From: Microvirga brassicacearum
GTDB lineage: Bacteria; Pseudomonadota; Alphaproteobacteria; Rhizobiales; Beijerinckiaceae
DNA length: 64,000 nt
Direction: 5' to 3'
Assembly (NCBI RefSeq): GCF_008757455.1
Contig: NZ_VCMV01000003.1
Span: 62,001 to 126,000, forward strand
Shown here piece by piece: positions 1 through 8,175 of this stretch. The notes below the pieces were generated by a model. The model searched no databases. It worked only from the letters and a program-made list of their open reading frames with translations, and was not told the DNA's origin. Numbering within the stretch: the stretch's first letter is position 1; every line of letters starts with the position of its first letter. A program made the position numbers and the translations under genes.

Positions 1-13
1 CATTCTGCGAGGC

Positions 14-46
14 CGTTCATCAAAGTTTTTATCTAAGCGTTCATCA
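14..46 (+). promoter_or_regulatory. Direct repeat upstream of the dehydratase gene
   Basis: The nonamer CGTTCATCA occurs twice (14-22 and 38-46), 24 bp apart, in the AT-richer stretch ahead of the sugar-acid dehydratase gene. Repeats on the same face of the helix at this distance can be regulator sites, but no regulator for this gene is visible next to it. The site is seen directly; the function is a guess. Confidence 0.25.
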
Positions 47-187
47 TAATCGAACTGAATTACAAAAGCAACTTTATTGCCTTTGCGATCGGCACGCCTC
101 TATCTTCCAGCAACACGGTTGATTTACGCGGCCTGAGCGAGTGAAATCGACAGGACTCCACGAGCGGCGAATTGAAAGGAACGACGA

Positions 188-1993
188 ATGGCTGACAGGC
201 TCCTCAAACGTACGCCAGATCAGCTTCGTTCCCGACTCTGGTTCGACAACCCGGACAATCCGGGCATGACGGCCCTCTACCTTGAGCGCTATCTGAATTA
301 CGGCCTCACCAGCAAGGAACTGCAGGGCAAGAAGCCGATCATCGGCATCGCTCAAACCGGCTCCGACCTTGCCCCTTGCAATCGTCACCATCTCGAACTG
401 GCCAAGCGCGTTCGGGAGGGAATTACGGCTGCGGGTGGTGTGGCGTTCGAGTTCCCGTGCCATCCGATCCAGGAAACCGGAAAGCGGCCGACGGCAGCGC
501 TCGACCGGAACCTCGCCTATCTGTCTCTGGTGGAGGTCCTCTACGGTTATCCGCTCGATGGCGTGGTCCTTCTGACCGGTTGCGACAAGACCATGCCGGC
601 GTGTCTGATGGCCGCCGCGACCGTGAACATTCCGGCGATCTCCCTCAATGTCGGGCCGATGCTGAACGGATGGCATCACGGGGAACGCACGGGCTCGGGC
701 ACAGTCGTCTGGAAAGCGCGCGAGCGGCACGCGGCGGGCGATATCGACTATCAGCAATTCATCGATATCGTCGGATCCTCCGCCCCGTCCGTCGGGCATT
801 GCAATACCATGGGCACCGCATCGACCATGAACGCGCTGGCGGAGGCGCTCGGGATGGCTTTGACGGGTTCCGCGGCCATTCCAGCGCCTTACCGCGAACG
901 TGGACAGATGGCCTATGAGACAGGCAAGCGCATCGTCGATATGGTGTGGGAGGACCTGAAGCCCTCCGACCTTCTCACGCGGGAGGCCTTCGAGAACGCC
1001 ATCGTGGTGAATGCGGCCATCGGCGGATCGACCAACGCACCGGTCCACATCAATGCCATCGCCAAGCATGTCGGCGTCGAACTGGATTGCGACGATTGGG
1101 AGCGGATCGGTTTCGAGATCCCGCTGCTTGTGAATATGCAGCCAGCCGGTGCCTATCTCGGCGAGGAATATTTCAGGGCGGGTGGTCTGCCGGCCGTGCT
1201 TGCCGAACTGATTGGCGCCGGCAAGATCCACGAAGATGCGTTGACCTGCACGGGCCGCACGATCGGCGAGGATTGCCGCGGCAAGTTCACGTGGGATCAC
1301 GATGTGATTCGATCCTACGACAACCCGTTGAAGGAGAAAGCCGGCTTCCTGAATCTGAAGGGCACGCTGTTCGATTCCGCGATCATGAAGACAAGTGTGA
1401 TCAGCCCGGAATTTCAGGAGCGCTATCTCAACAACCCGAAAGATCCCAATGCTTTCGAGGGTCGCGTCGTGGTGTTCGATGGGCCCGAGGATTACCACCA
1501 CCGCATCGACGACCCGTCCCTTGAGATCGACGACCAGACGGTCCTGATCATGCGCGGAGCAGGACCCATCGGCTATCCGGGCGCGGCGGAGGTCGTCAAC
1601 ATGCAGCCCCCAGCCGCCCTGATCCGCAAGGGCGTGCTCTCGCTTCCCTGCATCGGCGACGGACGGCAATCCGGCACCTCGGCAACGCCCTCTATTCTCA
1701 ACGCATCGCCGGAGGCCGCTCTCGGTGGAGGTCTCGCCCTGTTGCAGACAGGCGACCGCATCCGCGTCGATCTCAATAAGCGGCGAGCCGATATCCTGCT
1801 GCCCGAAGAGGAATTGCAGCGCAGGCGCGAGGAGCTCAAGGCGAAGGGCGGATATCCCTATCCGGCAAGCCAGACTCCCTGGCAGGAGATCCAGCGCAGC
1901 ATGGTCGATCAGCTTTCCGAAGGCATGGTTTTGAAGCCGGCGGTCAAATACCAGAAAGTCGCGCAAGGCTCCATGCCCCGCGACAACCATTAG
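188..1993 (+). CDS. IlvD/Edd-family sugar-acid dehydratase (arabinonate/xylonate type)
   Basis: The 601-aa product is a full-length member of the IlvD/Edd dehydratases, which remove water from aldonic acids to give 2-keto-3-deoxy acids. Motifs seen: C64 in [13 protein letters not shown]132 in GCDKTMPAC, and C205 in [12 protein letters not shown]. These are the three iron-sulfur ligands, with the spacing known from [2Fe-2S] L-arabinonate and D-xylonate dehydratases. [11 protein letters not shown] and the C-terminal GDGRQSGTS also match. Dihydroxy-acid dehydratase (IlvD proper) is shorter at the N-terminus and differs around these motifs, so a pentonate substrate is more likely. The start is ATG 188 with AAAGGA about 8 bases upstream. 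The TAG stop is the first triplet of an intergenic repeat element. Exact substrate unknown. Confidence 0.88.
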   Translation: MADRLLKRTPDQLRSRLWFDNPDNPGMTALYLERYLNYGLTSKELQGKKPIIGIAQTGSDLAPCNRHHLELAKRVREGITAAGGVAFEFPCHPIQETGKRPTAALDRNLAYLSLVEVLYGYPLDGVVLLTGCDKTMPACLMAAATVNIPAISLNVGPMLNGWHHGERTGSGTVVWKARERHAAGDIDYQQFIDIVGSSAPSVGHCNTMGTASTMNALAEALGMALTGSAAIPAPYRERGQMAYETGKRIVDMVWEDLKPSDLLTREAFENAIVVNAAIGGSTNAPVHINAIAKHVGVELDCDDWERIGFEIPLLVNMQPAGAYLGEEYFRAGGLPAVLAELIGAGKIHEDALTCTGRTIGEDCRGKFTWDHDVIRSYDNPLKEKAGFLNLKGTLFDSAIMKTSVISPEFQERYLNNPKDPNAFEGRVVVFDGPEDYHHRIDDPSLEIDDQTVLIMRGAGPIGYPGAAEVVNMQPPAALIRKGVLSLPCIGDGRQSGTSATPSILNASPEAALGGGLALLQTGDRIRVDLNKRRADILLPEEELQRRREELKAKGGYPYPASQTPWQEIQRSMVDQLSEGMVLKPAVKYQKVAQGSMPRDNH

Positions 1994-2096
1994 AGTCGGA
2001 TTCAGTTTCTTCGAATCTGATCCGGCTCTATCTCTTTGTTTTGGCGCATGATCTTTCGGCGAACCGATATCCACTTCGCCGGATCAGGCGCTAGAG
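1991..2096 (+). repeat. Dispersed palindromic intergenic element, copy 1
   Basis: About 105 bp, almost identical to the reverse complement of 38946-39040. It holds two imperfect hairpins: AGAGTCGGATTCAG against CTGATCCGGCTCT, and GATCTTTCGGCGAA against TTCGCCGGATC. Its outer ends read (C)TAGAG. The TAG of the left end is the stop codon of the dehydratase gene. This copy carries a small insertion (TTTCTTCG) in the first loop compared with copy 2. It resembles the short palindromic repeats scattered through Hyphomicrobiales genomes. Confidence 0.85.
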
Positions 2097-2144
2097 GACG
2101 TGAACGGACAGGCCCCGTTGCGACATGGCGTGGATCTTGAGATC

Positions 2145-2186
2145 GGCGGCTCTCGCCGCCTGATCGGAATATGGAATCCGATCAGG
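2145..2186 (-). terminator. Double hairpin at the 3' end of the small TPR gene
   Basis: Two perfect stems lie side by side: GGCGGC-tctc-GCCGCC (2145-2160), then CCTGATCGGA and TCCGATCAGG (2159-2186, 8-nt loop). The second overlaps the TPR stop codon (2182-2184). There is no strong T-run, so it is either a weak terminator or an RNA-protecting 3' structure. Confidence 0.45.
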
Positions 2187-2586
2187 ACGAATGTGCAAAG
2201 AAATGGAATCGGGATTTTTTTGTGAGGCGCTCGCGGGCGGCTTCCGCGCGGCCGATCCAGATCGTGGCTTCCTCGTCACGCCAGTTCAAACGCAAGGCTG
2301 TCCGAAAATCGGCTAGCGCCTTGTGATAATGACCGAGTTCAAAAAACGCGATACCGCGCTCCAGATAGAACGGAAAGAGATCAGGCGAGGCGGCAATCAT
2401 TGGCTGGACACCGGAGACAGCGCGGTCAGCGCTCCGTCCCGGGAAGATGCGTGACAGGATTTGCGAGACAATAGAAAGGGTTGGACGTTGAGCCGGTCCA
2501 CCAGCACCCAGTGGCGCAAAGCCGGGCTCCCGGCTGCCGCGCCGGCGGATGTCGCTCTGGGAGAGGGTTTGCGGCATGAATGTCAT
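2182..2586 (-). CDS. Small TPR-motif protein
   Basis: 134 aa with no recognised enzyme domain. The C-terminal half (about residues 65-115) reads as one to two tetratricopeptide repeats: a LFPFYLERGIAFFELGHYHKAL stretch in which Y/L-G-A-F-Y/A-A spacing is kept, then FRTALRLNWRDEEATIWIGRA. TPRs bind other proteins. The N-terminus is low in motifs, without a signal peptide. Two start codons are possible (2586 or 2577), and neither has a good ribosome site, so the true start and even expression are uncertain. It lies between a repeat element and the 3' side of a dehydrogenase gene, with about 170 bp before the latter. Confidence 0.5.
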   Translation of the reverse strand: MTFMPQTLSQSDIRRRGSREPGFAPLGAGGPAQRPTLSIVSQILSRIFPGRSADRAVSGVQPMIAASPDLFPFYLERGIAFFELGHYHKALADFRTALRLNWRDEEATIWIGRAEAARERLTKKSRFHFFAHSS

Positions 2587-2754
2587 ACGTCATTTGACAT
2601 CGAGCGCCCTGTTGCCGAAATCGGAATACCGCAAGACTTGTCGAAATTGCGCAGGAATAGCGCAACCGCCCAGCTTACAGAGAAGTCCCTGGCGCCGTAC
2701 CAGTCAGTCGGCGCGACATTGAGTTCGACCTCGCAGGCCCAAACTCCCGCTCCT

Positions 2755-3723
2755 TCAGGTTTCCCCGGCGGGGCGCCACGGTGTTTCCGCGACGGGTGAG
2801 AGCGGGCCTTTGCCGTCGAACCATGCGATGAGGTTGTCGACCAGAAGCTGCCCCATCGCCTTGCGCGTGTGAACCGACGCGGAGGCGATGTGTGGCAGGA
2901 GCACCGCGTTGTCGAGTTCGATAAGCTCCTGTGGAACCCGGGGTTCGTCCTCGAAGACGTCGAGGCCGGCGGCGAGAATCGTCCCGTTCCGCAGAGCCTC
3001 GATCAGCGCCTGCTCGTCGACCACGCTGCCGCGGGCCACATTGATCAATACGCCATCGGGTCCCAATGCTTTCATGACGGCCGCATCGATCAGGTGCTTC
3101 GTTCCGGCGCCGCCGGGAGTGATGGCGATCAGGACGTCGGATGCCTCCGCCAAGCCGATAAGCGTCGGGTAATAGGGGTAGGCGACGTCATGCTGCCGGC
3201 TTCGCCCATGATAGGCGATATCCACGCCGAAGCCTTCGAGACGTTTGGCGATCGCCTTGCCGATGCGTCCGAGACCGACGATGCCGATACGCCTTCCGCG
3301 CAAAGTCGGGGAAAGCGGGAAAGGGGCCGCAGGCCAACGGCCTTCCCGGAGATACCGATCCGCCTGCGGGATTTGGCGCAACGTCGCAATGAGAAGCCCG
3401 AGGGTGAGGTCCGCGACCTCGTCGTTCAGCACGCCGGGCGTGTTGGTTACGACGATGCCGCGGCGTGCCGCATCGGTGACGTCGACATTGTCGTAGCCCA
3501 CGCCGTATGTGGCGATGATCTCCATATTCGGCAGGCGATCGAGCAGCGCCGCTCCGGTTCCACCATGGCTCGCACCGGTCGCAAGGCCGCGGATGCGCGG
3601 GCCGATTTCACGAAGGTAGGCGTCCGGATCTTTAGCCTCCCACAGGCGATGCAGCGTGAAATGGGCGTCGAGCGCGTCCGCGATGCTCGGCAGCATCGGC
3701 TTCGTCATGAGGATGTCAGTCAT
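2755..3723 (-). CDS. D-2-hydroxyacid dehydrogenase (glyoxylate/hydroxypyruvate reductase type)
   Basis: 322 aa, complete. The Rossmann motif GLGRIG is at residues 150-155. The catalytic triad of the D-isomer-specific 2-hydroxyacid dehydrogenases is intact: R231 (in NVARG), E260 (in DVFEDEP) and H278 (in LLPHIASAS). After the second strand comes HGRSR (172-176); an Arg/Ser pair there usually marks NADPH over NADH. The family reduces glyoxylate or hydroxypyruvate, or related 2-keto acids. The gene is read in the same direction as the DMT transporter gene 39 bp upstream and could share its message. The substrate is inferred from family resemblance only. Confidence 0.85.
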   Translation of the reverse strand: MTDILMTKPMLPSIADALDAHFTLHRLWEAKDPDAYLREIGPRIRGLATGASHGGTGAALLDRLPNMEIIATYGVGYDNVDVTDAARRGIVVTNTPGVLNDEVADLTLGLLIATLRQIPQADRYLREGRWPAAPFPLSPTLRGRRIGIVGLGRIGKAIAKRLEGFGVDIAYHGRSRQHDVAYPYYPTLIGLAEASDVLIAITPGGAGTKHLIDAAVMKALGPDGVLINVARGSVVDEQALIEALRNGTILAAGLDVFEDEPRVPQELIELDNAVLLPHIASASVHTRKAMGQLLVDNLIAWFDGKGPLSPVAETPWRPAGET

Positions 3724-3762
3724 GGAAATTCGTACCTGTTCGTTATCCTACGCACCGCCTGT

Positions 3763-4683
3763 TCACGCGACGCGCTTCGGTTCCTGCCGTGCGACTTGTC
3801 CACGATAGAGCAGATAAAGACCGGATGCGATCACCACCGCGGCGCCGATGAAGGTCAAGGTGTCCGGCCAGTCGCCGAACAGGACATAGCCGAGGGCGAG
3901 CATCCAGATAATCTGCGAATACATGAATGGCGACAGAGTGGCGGCGGGAACGCGCGCATGCGCGATTACCAGGAGCCAGTGGCCCAGCGCCGCGAACGTC
4001 CCCATCAGGAGGAGCAGAGCCACAGTCGTCAGCGACGGAGTCTCGGTCCAGATCCAGGGCAGGATCGCCGTCATCCCGACAAGGCCCACGAGGCCCGAAT
4101 AGAAGGTGGTGGTTGCGGATGAATCGTGCCCGGCCAGGAGGCGCGTGATGATGCCGAAGAACGAGTAGCCGATGGTGCCCGCCAGCGTCAGCAGGGCTGC
4201 CGGGTGCATGATGCCGAGACCCGGGCGGGTGATGATCAGAACGCCCACGAGACCGATCCCGATGGCAATCAGCCGTCGCGGCCCCACCCACTCACCGAGC
4301 ATCGGGCCGGCGAGCAGCGCCACGATCAGAGGCGTGGCGAATTGAATCGACATGTTCTCGACGAGCTGAAGGTATTTCAGCGCGGTGAACGAACAGATCG
4401 TGGTGAAGAGCATGAGGGCGGAACGGACGAGTTGCAGCCCCGGACGTTGGGTGCGCATGACGCCGGACTGCGTCCACGGGTTGATGATCAGAAACGTGAG
4501 AGACACGCTGACCACATAGCGCGCCCAGACGGCGACGAGCGGGTCGACGGATTGGCTTACATATTTGGCTGTGGCGTCAAGGCAGGAGAAGCAGGCGACC
4601 GCCAGGAACATCAATCCGATGCCGATGGCGCGCTCGCGCTGAGGGTTGGATGCGATCGCAATGGTGGGTTCGGAGAGAGCCAT
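3763..4683 (-). CDS. DMT-superfamily (EamA) transporter
   Basis: 306 aa, strongly hydrophobic, with about ten membrane helices arranged as two EamA repeats (roughly residues 20-150 and 165-300). The second half holds the typical GTIGYSFFGIITRLLAG and a helix ending in YLLYRGQ. EamA proteins are drug/metabolite carriers, often exporters of amino acids or other small metabolites, in the inner membrane. The C-terminus is basic (RQEPKRVA). It sits upstream of the 2-hydroxyacid dehydrogenase gene on the same strand and downstream of a MarR regulator gene, which might control it. The substrate cannot be read from sequence. Confidence 0.85.
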   Translation of the reverse strand: MALSEPTIAIASNPQRERAIGIGLMFLAVACFSCLDATAKYVSQSVDPLVAVWARYVVSVSLTFLIINPWTQSGVMRTQRPGLQLVRSALMLFTTICSFTALKYLQLVENMSIQFATPLIVALLAGPMLGEWVGPRRLIAIGIGLVGVLIITRPGLGIMHPAALLTLAGTIGYSFFGIITRLLAGHDSSATTTFYSGLVGLVGMTAILPWIWTETPSLTTVALLLLMGTFAALGHWLLVIAHARVPAATLSPFMYSQIIWMLALGYVLFGDWPDTLTFIGAAVVIASGLYLLYRGQVARQEPKRVA

Positions 4684-4774
4684 GCACCGACGTTACAAGG
4701 CCACCGGGCGGAAGACGACCGCCGATCGCGCACAGCCCTCGTGCGTGAGAGGCAGGGGTCGCCTCACGCGAGGA

Positions 4775-5299
4775 TCAGGCGCTTGCCGCCAGAGGCTCTT
4801 CGAGCGCGCTTGCTTCTTCGAGATCGTCATCGGCAAAGCCCGATTGATCGGCGCCGGTCAGGCCGGCCAGGTTCTTGGCGGCCTTCCGCAGCAATTTCCG
4901 GAGCCGCTTGCGGTCCTTGTTGTCGAAGTCGGCGAGCAATTCGGCCTCGACCTCGTCCCAAAGCGCATTGATGGCCTCCGCCTTGCGCTTCCCTTCTTTG
5001 GTCAGCTTCACGCGCACGATCCGGGCATCGCCGGGTTCGGTGTGCCGCTCGACCAGTTTGAGCGTGGAGAGGCGGGAGATTGTCTTCGAGGCGGTGGGAG
5101 GGCGAACGCGGAGCATCGTCGCAAGGTCGCCCATCGTCATGGGGCCGGAAGTCGCCAGTGCTTGCAGCACCTGCTCCTGGCCGGCGAACAGACCGAGATC
5201 AGACAGCTTGTCGCCGGTGCGGCTGCGATGGAGGCGGGCCGCCTGAACCAGCGCCCAACCGACGCTCTTGGTGCCCGGGTGCCTGATCTCGTTGTCCAT
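4775..5299 (-). CDS. MarR-family transcriptional regulator
   Basis: 174 aa. A winged helix-turn-helix lies at about residues 35-110: LFAGQEQVLQALATSGPMT, then GDLATMLRVRPPTASKTISRL as recognition helix, then the wing VERHTEPGDARIVRVKLT. The acidic C-terminal tail (FADDDLEEASALEEP) is longer than in most family members. MarR proteins act as dimers and are usually released from DNA by small phenolic or metabolite ligands. The neighbours on the same strand are a DMT transporter and a dehydrogenase downstream, and an ABC importer operon upstream, all plausible targets. The ligand is unknown. Confidence 0.88.
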   Translation of the reverse strand: MDNEIRHPGTKSVGWALVQAARLHRSRTGDKLSDLGLFAGQEQVLQALATSGPMTMGDLATMLRVRPPTASKTISRLSTLKLVERHTEPGDARIVRVKLTKEGKRKAEAINALWDEVEAELLADFDNKDRKRLRKLLRKAAKNLAGLTGADQSGFADDDLEEASALEEPLAASA

Positions 5300-5389
5300 C
5301 GCGTCCCCACCTTTGCTATTCTTCGTGCAGACACCATCAGCACGGACTCATGACGGTTCGATGACAGAGCGACATAAACTGGTCGGCAG

Positions 5390-6247
5390 TTACCTCTCGC
5401 GGCCGGATTCGCTTTCGTGCCAGCGCCTCAATGCCAGATGCGAGATAGCGGCCATGACCAGGAACAATATAACGCCGACGATGGCCAGCAGGACCAGCGC
5501 CGCAAACAGACGCGGGATGTTGAGGCGATATTGGCTCTCGATCATGCGATAGGCGAGTCCCGACCCGGCGCCGGCAGAACCCGCCGCCATTTCAGCCACG
5601 ACCGCGCCGATCAACGAAAGGCCGGTAGCGATCCTGAGACCTGCCATGAAAGCGGGCAGCGCCGCCGGACGGCGCAGAATCCAGAGTGCCCGCGCGCGGG
5701 AGCGCAGCTGGGCGAAAGCGCCGGGCGCGGGAGTGGTTCCATAGAGCTCGAAGAGTCCGAGCAAGTTCCGGTCGACGGATTGCAACCCCAGCATCGTGTT
5801 CGACAAGACAGGAAAAAACGCGACGATCCAGGCGCAGGCGAGCACTGCCACATCCTGCGGCAGGTAGATCAGCAACAGAGGCGCAATGGCGATCACCGGC
5901 GTAACCTGCAGGACGACCGCAAGCGGATAGAGCGAGTACTCGACCACGCGCGACAGGCTGAAAAGGATCGCGAGCGCAACCCCTCCGATGACCGCGAGGC
6001 AGAGGCCGAGGATCGTGGTCTCCAATGTGACGAGCAAGGAGGCCCAAAGGAGCGGCCAATCCGCCATCATGGTTCGGGCGACCAGGACCGGTGCCGGGAG
6101 AATGTAGGGCGGCACGGCTGCTATCTGCACATAGGCTTCCCAGCCCGCGATAGCGAGCAACAGGATGCCGAGCGGCATGGCAATCCGAAGCACCGTCTGG
6201 CCACGCGAGCGCGACGACGCGAGCTTGCTCGGCTGCGCGCTCATCAT
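5390..6247 (-). CDS. ABC transporter permease, NitT/TauT type
   Basis: 285 aa from the chosen start MMSAQPSK. It has about six membrane helices and the BPD_transp_1 fold, with the EAA-like loop near EMAAGSAGAGSGLAYRMIE, as in SsuC/TauC permeases. The ATG at 6247 overlaps the TGA of the ATPase gene (TGATG), which indicates translational coupling. A longer reading frame upstream only mirrors the ATPase gene in another frame and is not used. Order in the operon: binding protein, ATPase, permease. Membrane channel of an importer; cargo not determined. Confidence 0.88.
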   Translation of the reverse strand: MMSAQPSKLASSRSRGQTVLRIAMPLGILLLAIAGWEAYVQIAAVPPYILPAPVLVARTMMADWPLLWASLLVTLETTILGLCLAVIGGVALAILFSLSRVVEYSLYPLAVVLQVTPVIAIAPLLLIYLPQDVAVLACAWIVAFFPVLSNTMLGLQSVDRNLLGLFELYGTTPAPGAFAQLRSRARALWILRRPAALPAFMAGLRIATGLSLIGAVVAEMAAGSAGAGSGLAYRMIESQYRLNIPRLFAALVLLAIVGVILFLVMAAISHLALRRWHESESGRER

Positions 6248-7062
6248 CACAACGGTTCCATTGCGTCGCTGCCCGCCAGAAGGCGGGAGACGTCGCGGCA
6301 CAATTGAGCATAGAGCGCGCTGGTGCGAAAATTGACGTCCCGGTCGCCGGTCTCCTCGATCCTGACTTCCGCGACGATGCAGCCGGGGCGTGCGGACATG
6401 ACGGCGATCCGGTCGGACAAATAGACGCTTTCGAACACCGAATGGGTGACGAACACCACCGTGCAACCGAGCTGCCGCCGAAGTTTCTGCAGGTCGTCGT
6501 TGAGGCGGAAGCGCGTCAGTTCGTCGAGCGCCGCGAAGGGTTCGTCCATGAGAAGCAGTCTGGGTCGCAGGGTCAGCGCACGCGCGATCGAGACGCGCAT
6601 TTTCATCCCGCCGGAGAGCTCATGCGGATAGGCGCGCGCGAAGTCGGACATGCCGACGAGGGCGAGGCTTTCGGCAATGCGATCCCGGGCGTCGCGTTTA
6701 GTCAGCCCGCGAAGCCGCAACGGCAGCCACACATTTTCGGCGACGGTGGCCCAGGGCATGAGCGTCGGCTCCTGAAACACGAAGCCGATCTGGCTGCGGT
6801 GATCGGCATCCGTTGAATCCGCCCATGTGACCCGGCCCGCCGTGGGCTCGATCAATCCCGCGATGATGCGCAGGGCTGTCGACTTGCCGCATCCGGAAGG
6901 CCCGAGCAGGGACAGGAATTCACCGCTGGCTATTCCGATCGACACGTTCGCAAGCGCCGTCACGCCATTGGCGAAAGTCTTGCCGACGCTGTCGAGCGCC
7001 ACGAGGATGGGAGAGGGCGTGAAGGGTGTCACGATCTGCAACCCCGCATGAGACGCCGCCAT
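6247..7062 (-). CDS. ABC transporter ATP-binding protein, NitT/TauT type
   Basis: 271 aa. Walker A is GPSGCGKST, the signature LSGGMKMRVSIARAL, Walker B RLLLMDEPFAALD, and the switch His is in VFVTHSVFESVYL. These are all intact and of the SsuB/TauB kind. It energises the permease encoded immediately downstream (1-nt overlap) and begins three bases after the stop codon of the binding-protein gene. It acts on the inner side of the cytoplasmic membrane. The cargo is unknown: candidates in this transporter class include sulfonates, nitrate and pyrimidine precursors. Confidence 0.92.
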   Translation of the reverse strand: MAASHAGLQIVTPFTPSPILVALDSVGKTFANGVTALANVSIGIASGEFLSLLGPSGCGKSTALRIIAGLIEPTAGRVTWADSTDADHRSQIGFVFQEPTLMPWATVAENVWLPLRLRGLTKRDARDRIAESLALVGMSDFARAYPHELSGGMKMRVSIARALTLRPRLLLMDEPFAALDELTRFRLNDDLQKLRRQLGCTVVFVTHSVFESVYLSDRIAVMSARPGCIVAEVRIEETGDRDVNFRTSALYAQLCRDVSRLLAGSDAMEPL

Positions 7063-7065
7063 CCG

Positions 7066-8076
7066 CTATTTTTTGAGGTTGAGCCCAACGCCCTTGTTCA
7101 CGAACCGGAGCGTATAGGCCTTGCGATAATCGAGATCCGTCTTGAACAACCCCGACTTCACCATCTTGTCGAAGAAGTCCTTCATGCGAGCATCCGTCAT
7201 GGCGCCGATGCCAAGCGTTGCGGCGTCGCCGGAATCGACGATGCCGTATTGCTTCATCTTGACCACCGAATAAGCGAGCAACTCGTCGGTCATCTCAGGA
7301 TTATCGCGTTTGATCAACACGTTGGCCGCGGCATTGTCGCCATAGAGATAATTGTGCCAGCCGACGGTCGATGCATCGACGAAGCGCTGCACAAGATCGG
7401 GCGTCTTCTCGACGACGTCGCGACGCGTCTCGACCGTGGTGGAATAAGTGCTGAATCCGTAATCCGCGAGAAGGAACACATTCGGCTTGAAGCCCGCGGC
7501 TTTCTCGATCGTCAGAGGCTCCGCGGTCACGTATCCCTGCTGAACGGACTTCTTGTTGGCGATGAACGGCGCCGGGTTGAACCCGAACGGTTTCACCTGC
7601 TCGTCGCGAAACCCGTACTCAGCCTTCATCCACTGGAAGAAGGTCGCCACGCCATCTTTCGACAGCAGAATGTCGTTGGATTTCTTGAGATCCTCGAAAC
7701 GATCCAGTCCCTGGCCCGGATGGCTCATCAGGATCTGCGGTTCTTTCTGGAAATGGGCTGCCACGACGATCGTCGGAATGTCCTTTTCAACCGCCGAGAA
7801 CGCCTGAATCATGCTGCCGCCCATATAGAAGTCGAGCTTTCCGACCGTCATCAGCATGCGGTTGGCGGCTCGCGGCCCCCCTGGGACGATGGTGACCTTG
7901 AGCCCGTATTTCTCGAACGTCCCGTCGGCGACGGCCTGGTAGTAGCCGCCGTGTTCGGCCTGCGCGATCCAATTGGTGCCGAACGTGACCTCCGTCAGAG
8001 GCGCGGCTGAAGCCATGCCTCCGATGCCGGTGCCAATGCCGGCCAGCAGCCAGATCAGACGTGCGTATCGCTTCAT
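7066..8076 (-). CDS. ABC transporter substrate-binding protein (NMT1/THI5-like)
   Basis: 336 aa from ATG 8076, which has GGAGGA just upstream (an in-frame extension to 8151 lacks one). Residues 1-24 form a signal peptide ending SAA. The mature part starts TEVTFGTNWIAQAEHGGYYQA, the typical first strand and helix of the NMT1/THI5-like type II binding proteins, followed by LKVTIVPGGP and an LMTVGKLDFYMGG segment. It works in the periplasm and delivers a small molecule to the permease/ATPase encoded by the next two genes. A thiamine-precursor or sulfonate role cannot be separated by eye. No TPP riboswitch is visible ahead of it. Confidence 0.85.
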   Translation of the reverse strand: MKRYARLIWLLAGIGTGIGGMASAAPLTEVTFGTNWIAQAEHGGYYQAVADGTFEKYGLKVTIVPGGPRAANRMLMTVGKLDFYMGGSMIQAFSAVEKDIPTIVVAAHFQKEPQILMSHPGQGLDRFEDLKKSNDILLSKDGVATFFQWMKAEYGFRDEQVKPFGFNPAPFIANKKSVQQGYVTAEPLTIEKAAGFKPNVFLLADYGFSTYSTTVETRRDVVEKTPDLVQRFVDASTVGWHNYLYGDNAAANVLIKRDNPEMTDELLAYSVVKMKQYGIVDSGDAATLGIGAMTDARMKDFFDKMVKSGLFKTDLDYRKAYTLRFVNKGVGLNLKK

Positions 8077-8175
8077 CGGCAGGTCCTCCGTCACCGATGC
8101 GCCACGCTCCGGATCAAACCCGCTTCTGAGGGTTCCGGCCCAGCTTGGCAAGCTCCAGCGTGAGACCTCATGGCA

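Noticed and set aside
74..2074. 666-codon open frame on the minus strand across the sugar-acid dehydratase gene
   Set aside because: It is the antisense shadow of a gene with clear motifs; its protein has no family pattern. Long antisense frames are common at this GC content.
8077..8175. Possible TPP riboswitch before the NMT1/THI5-like binding-protein gene
   Set aside because: A TTTGATCCGG stretch recalls part of the TPP motif, but the CUGAGA element and the matching stems are absent.
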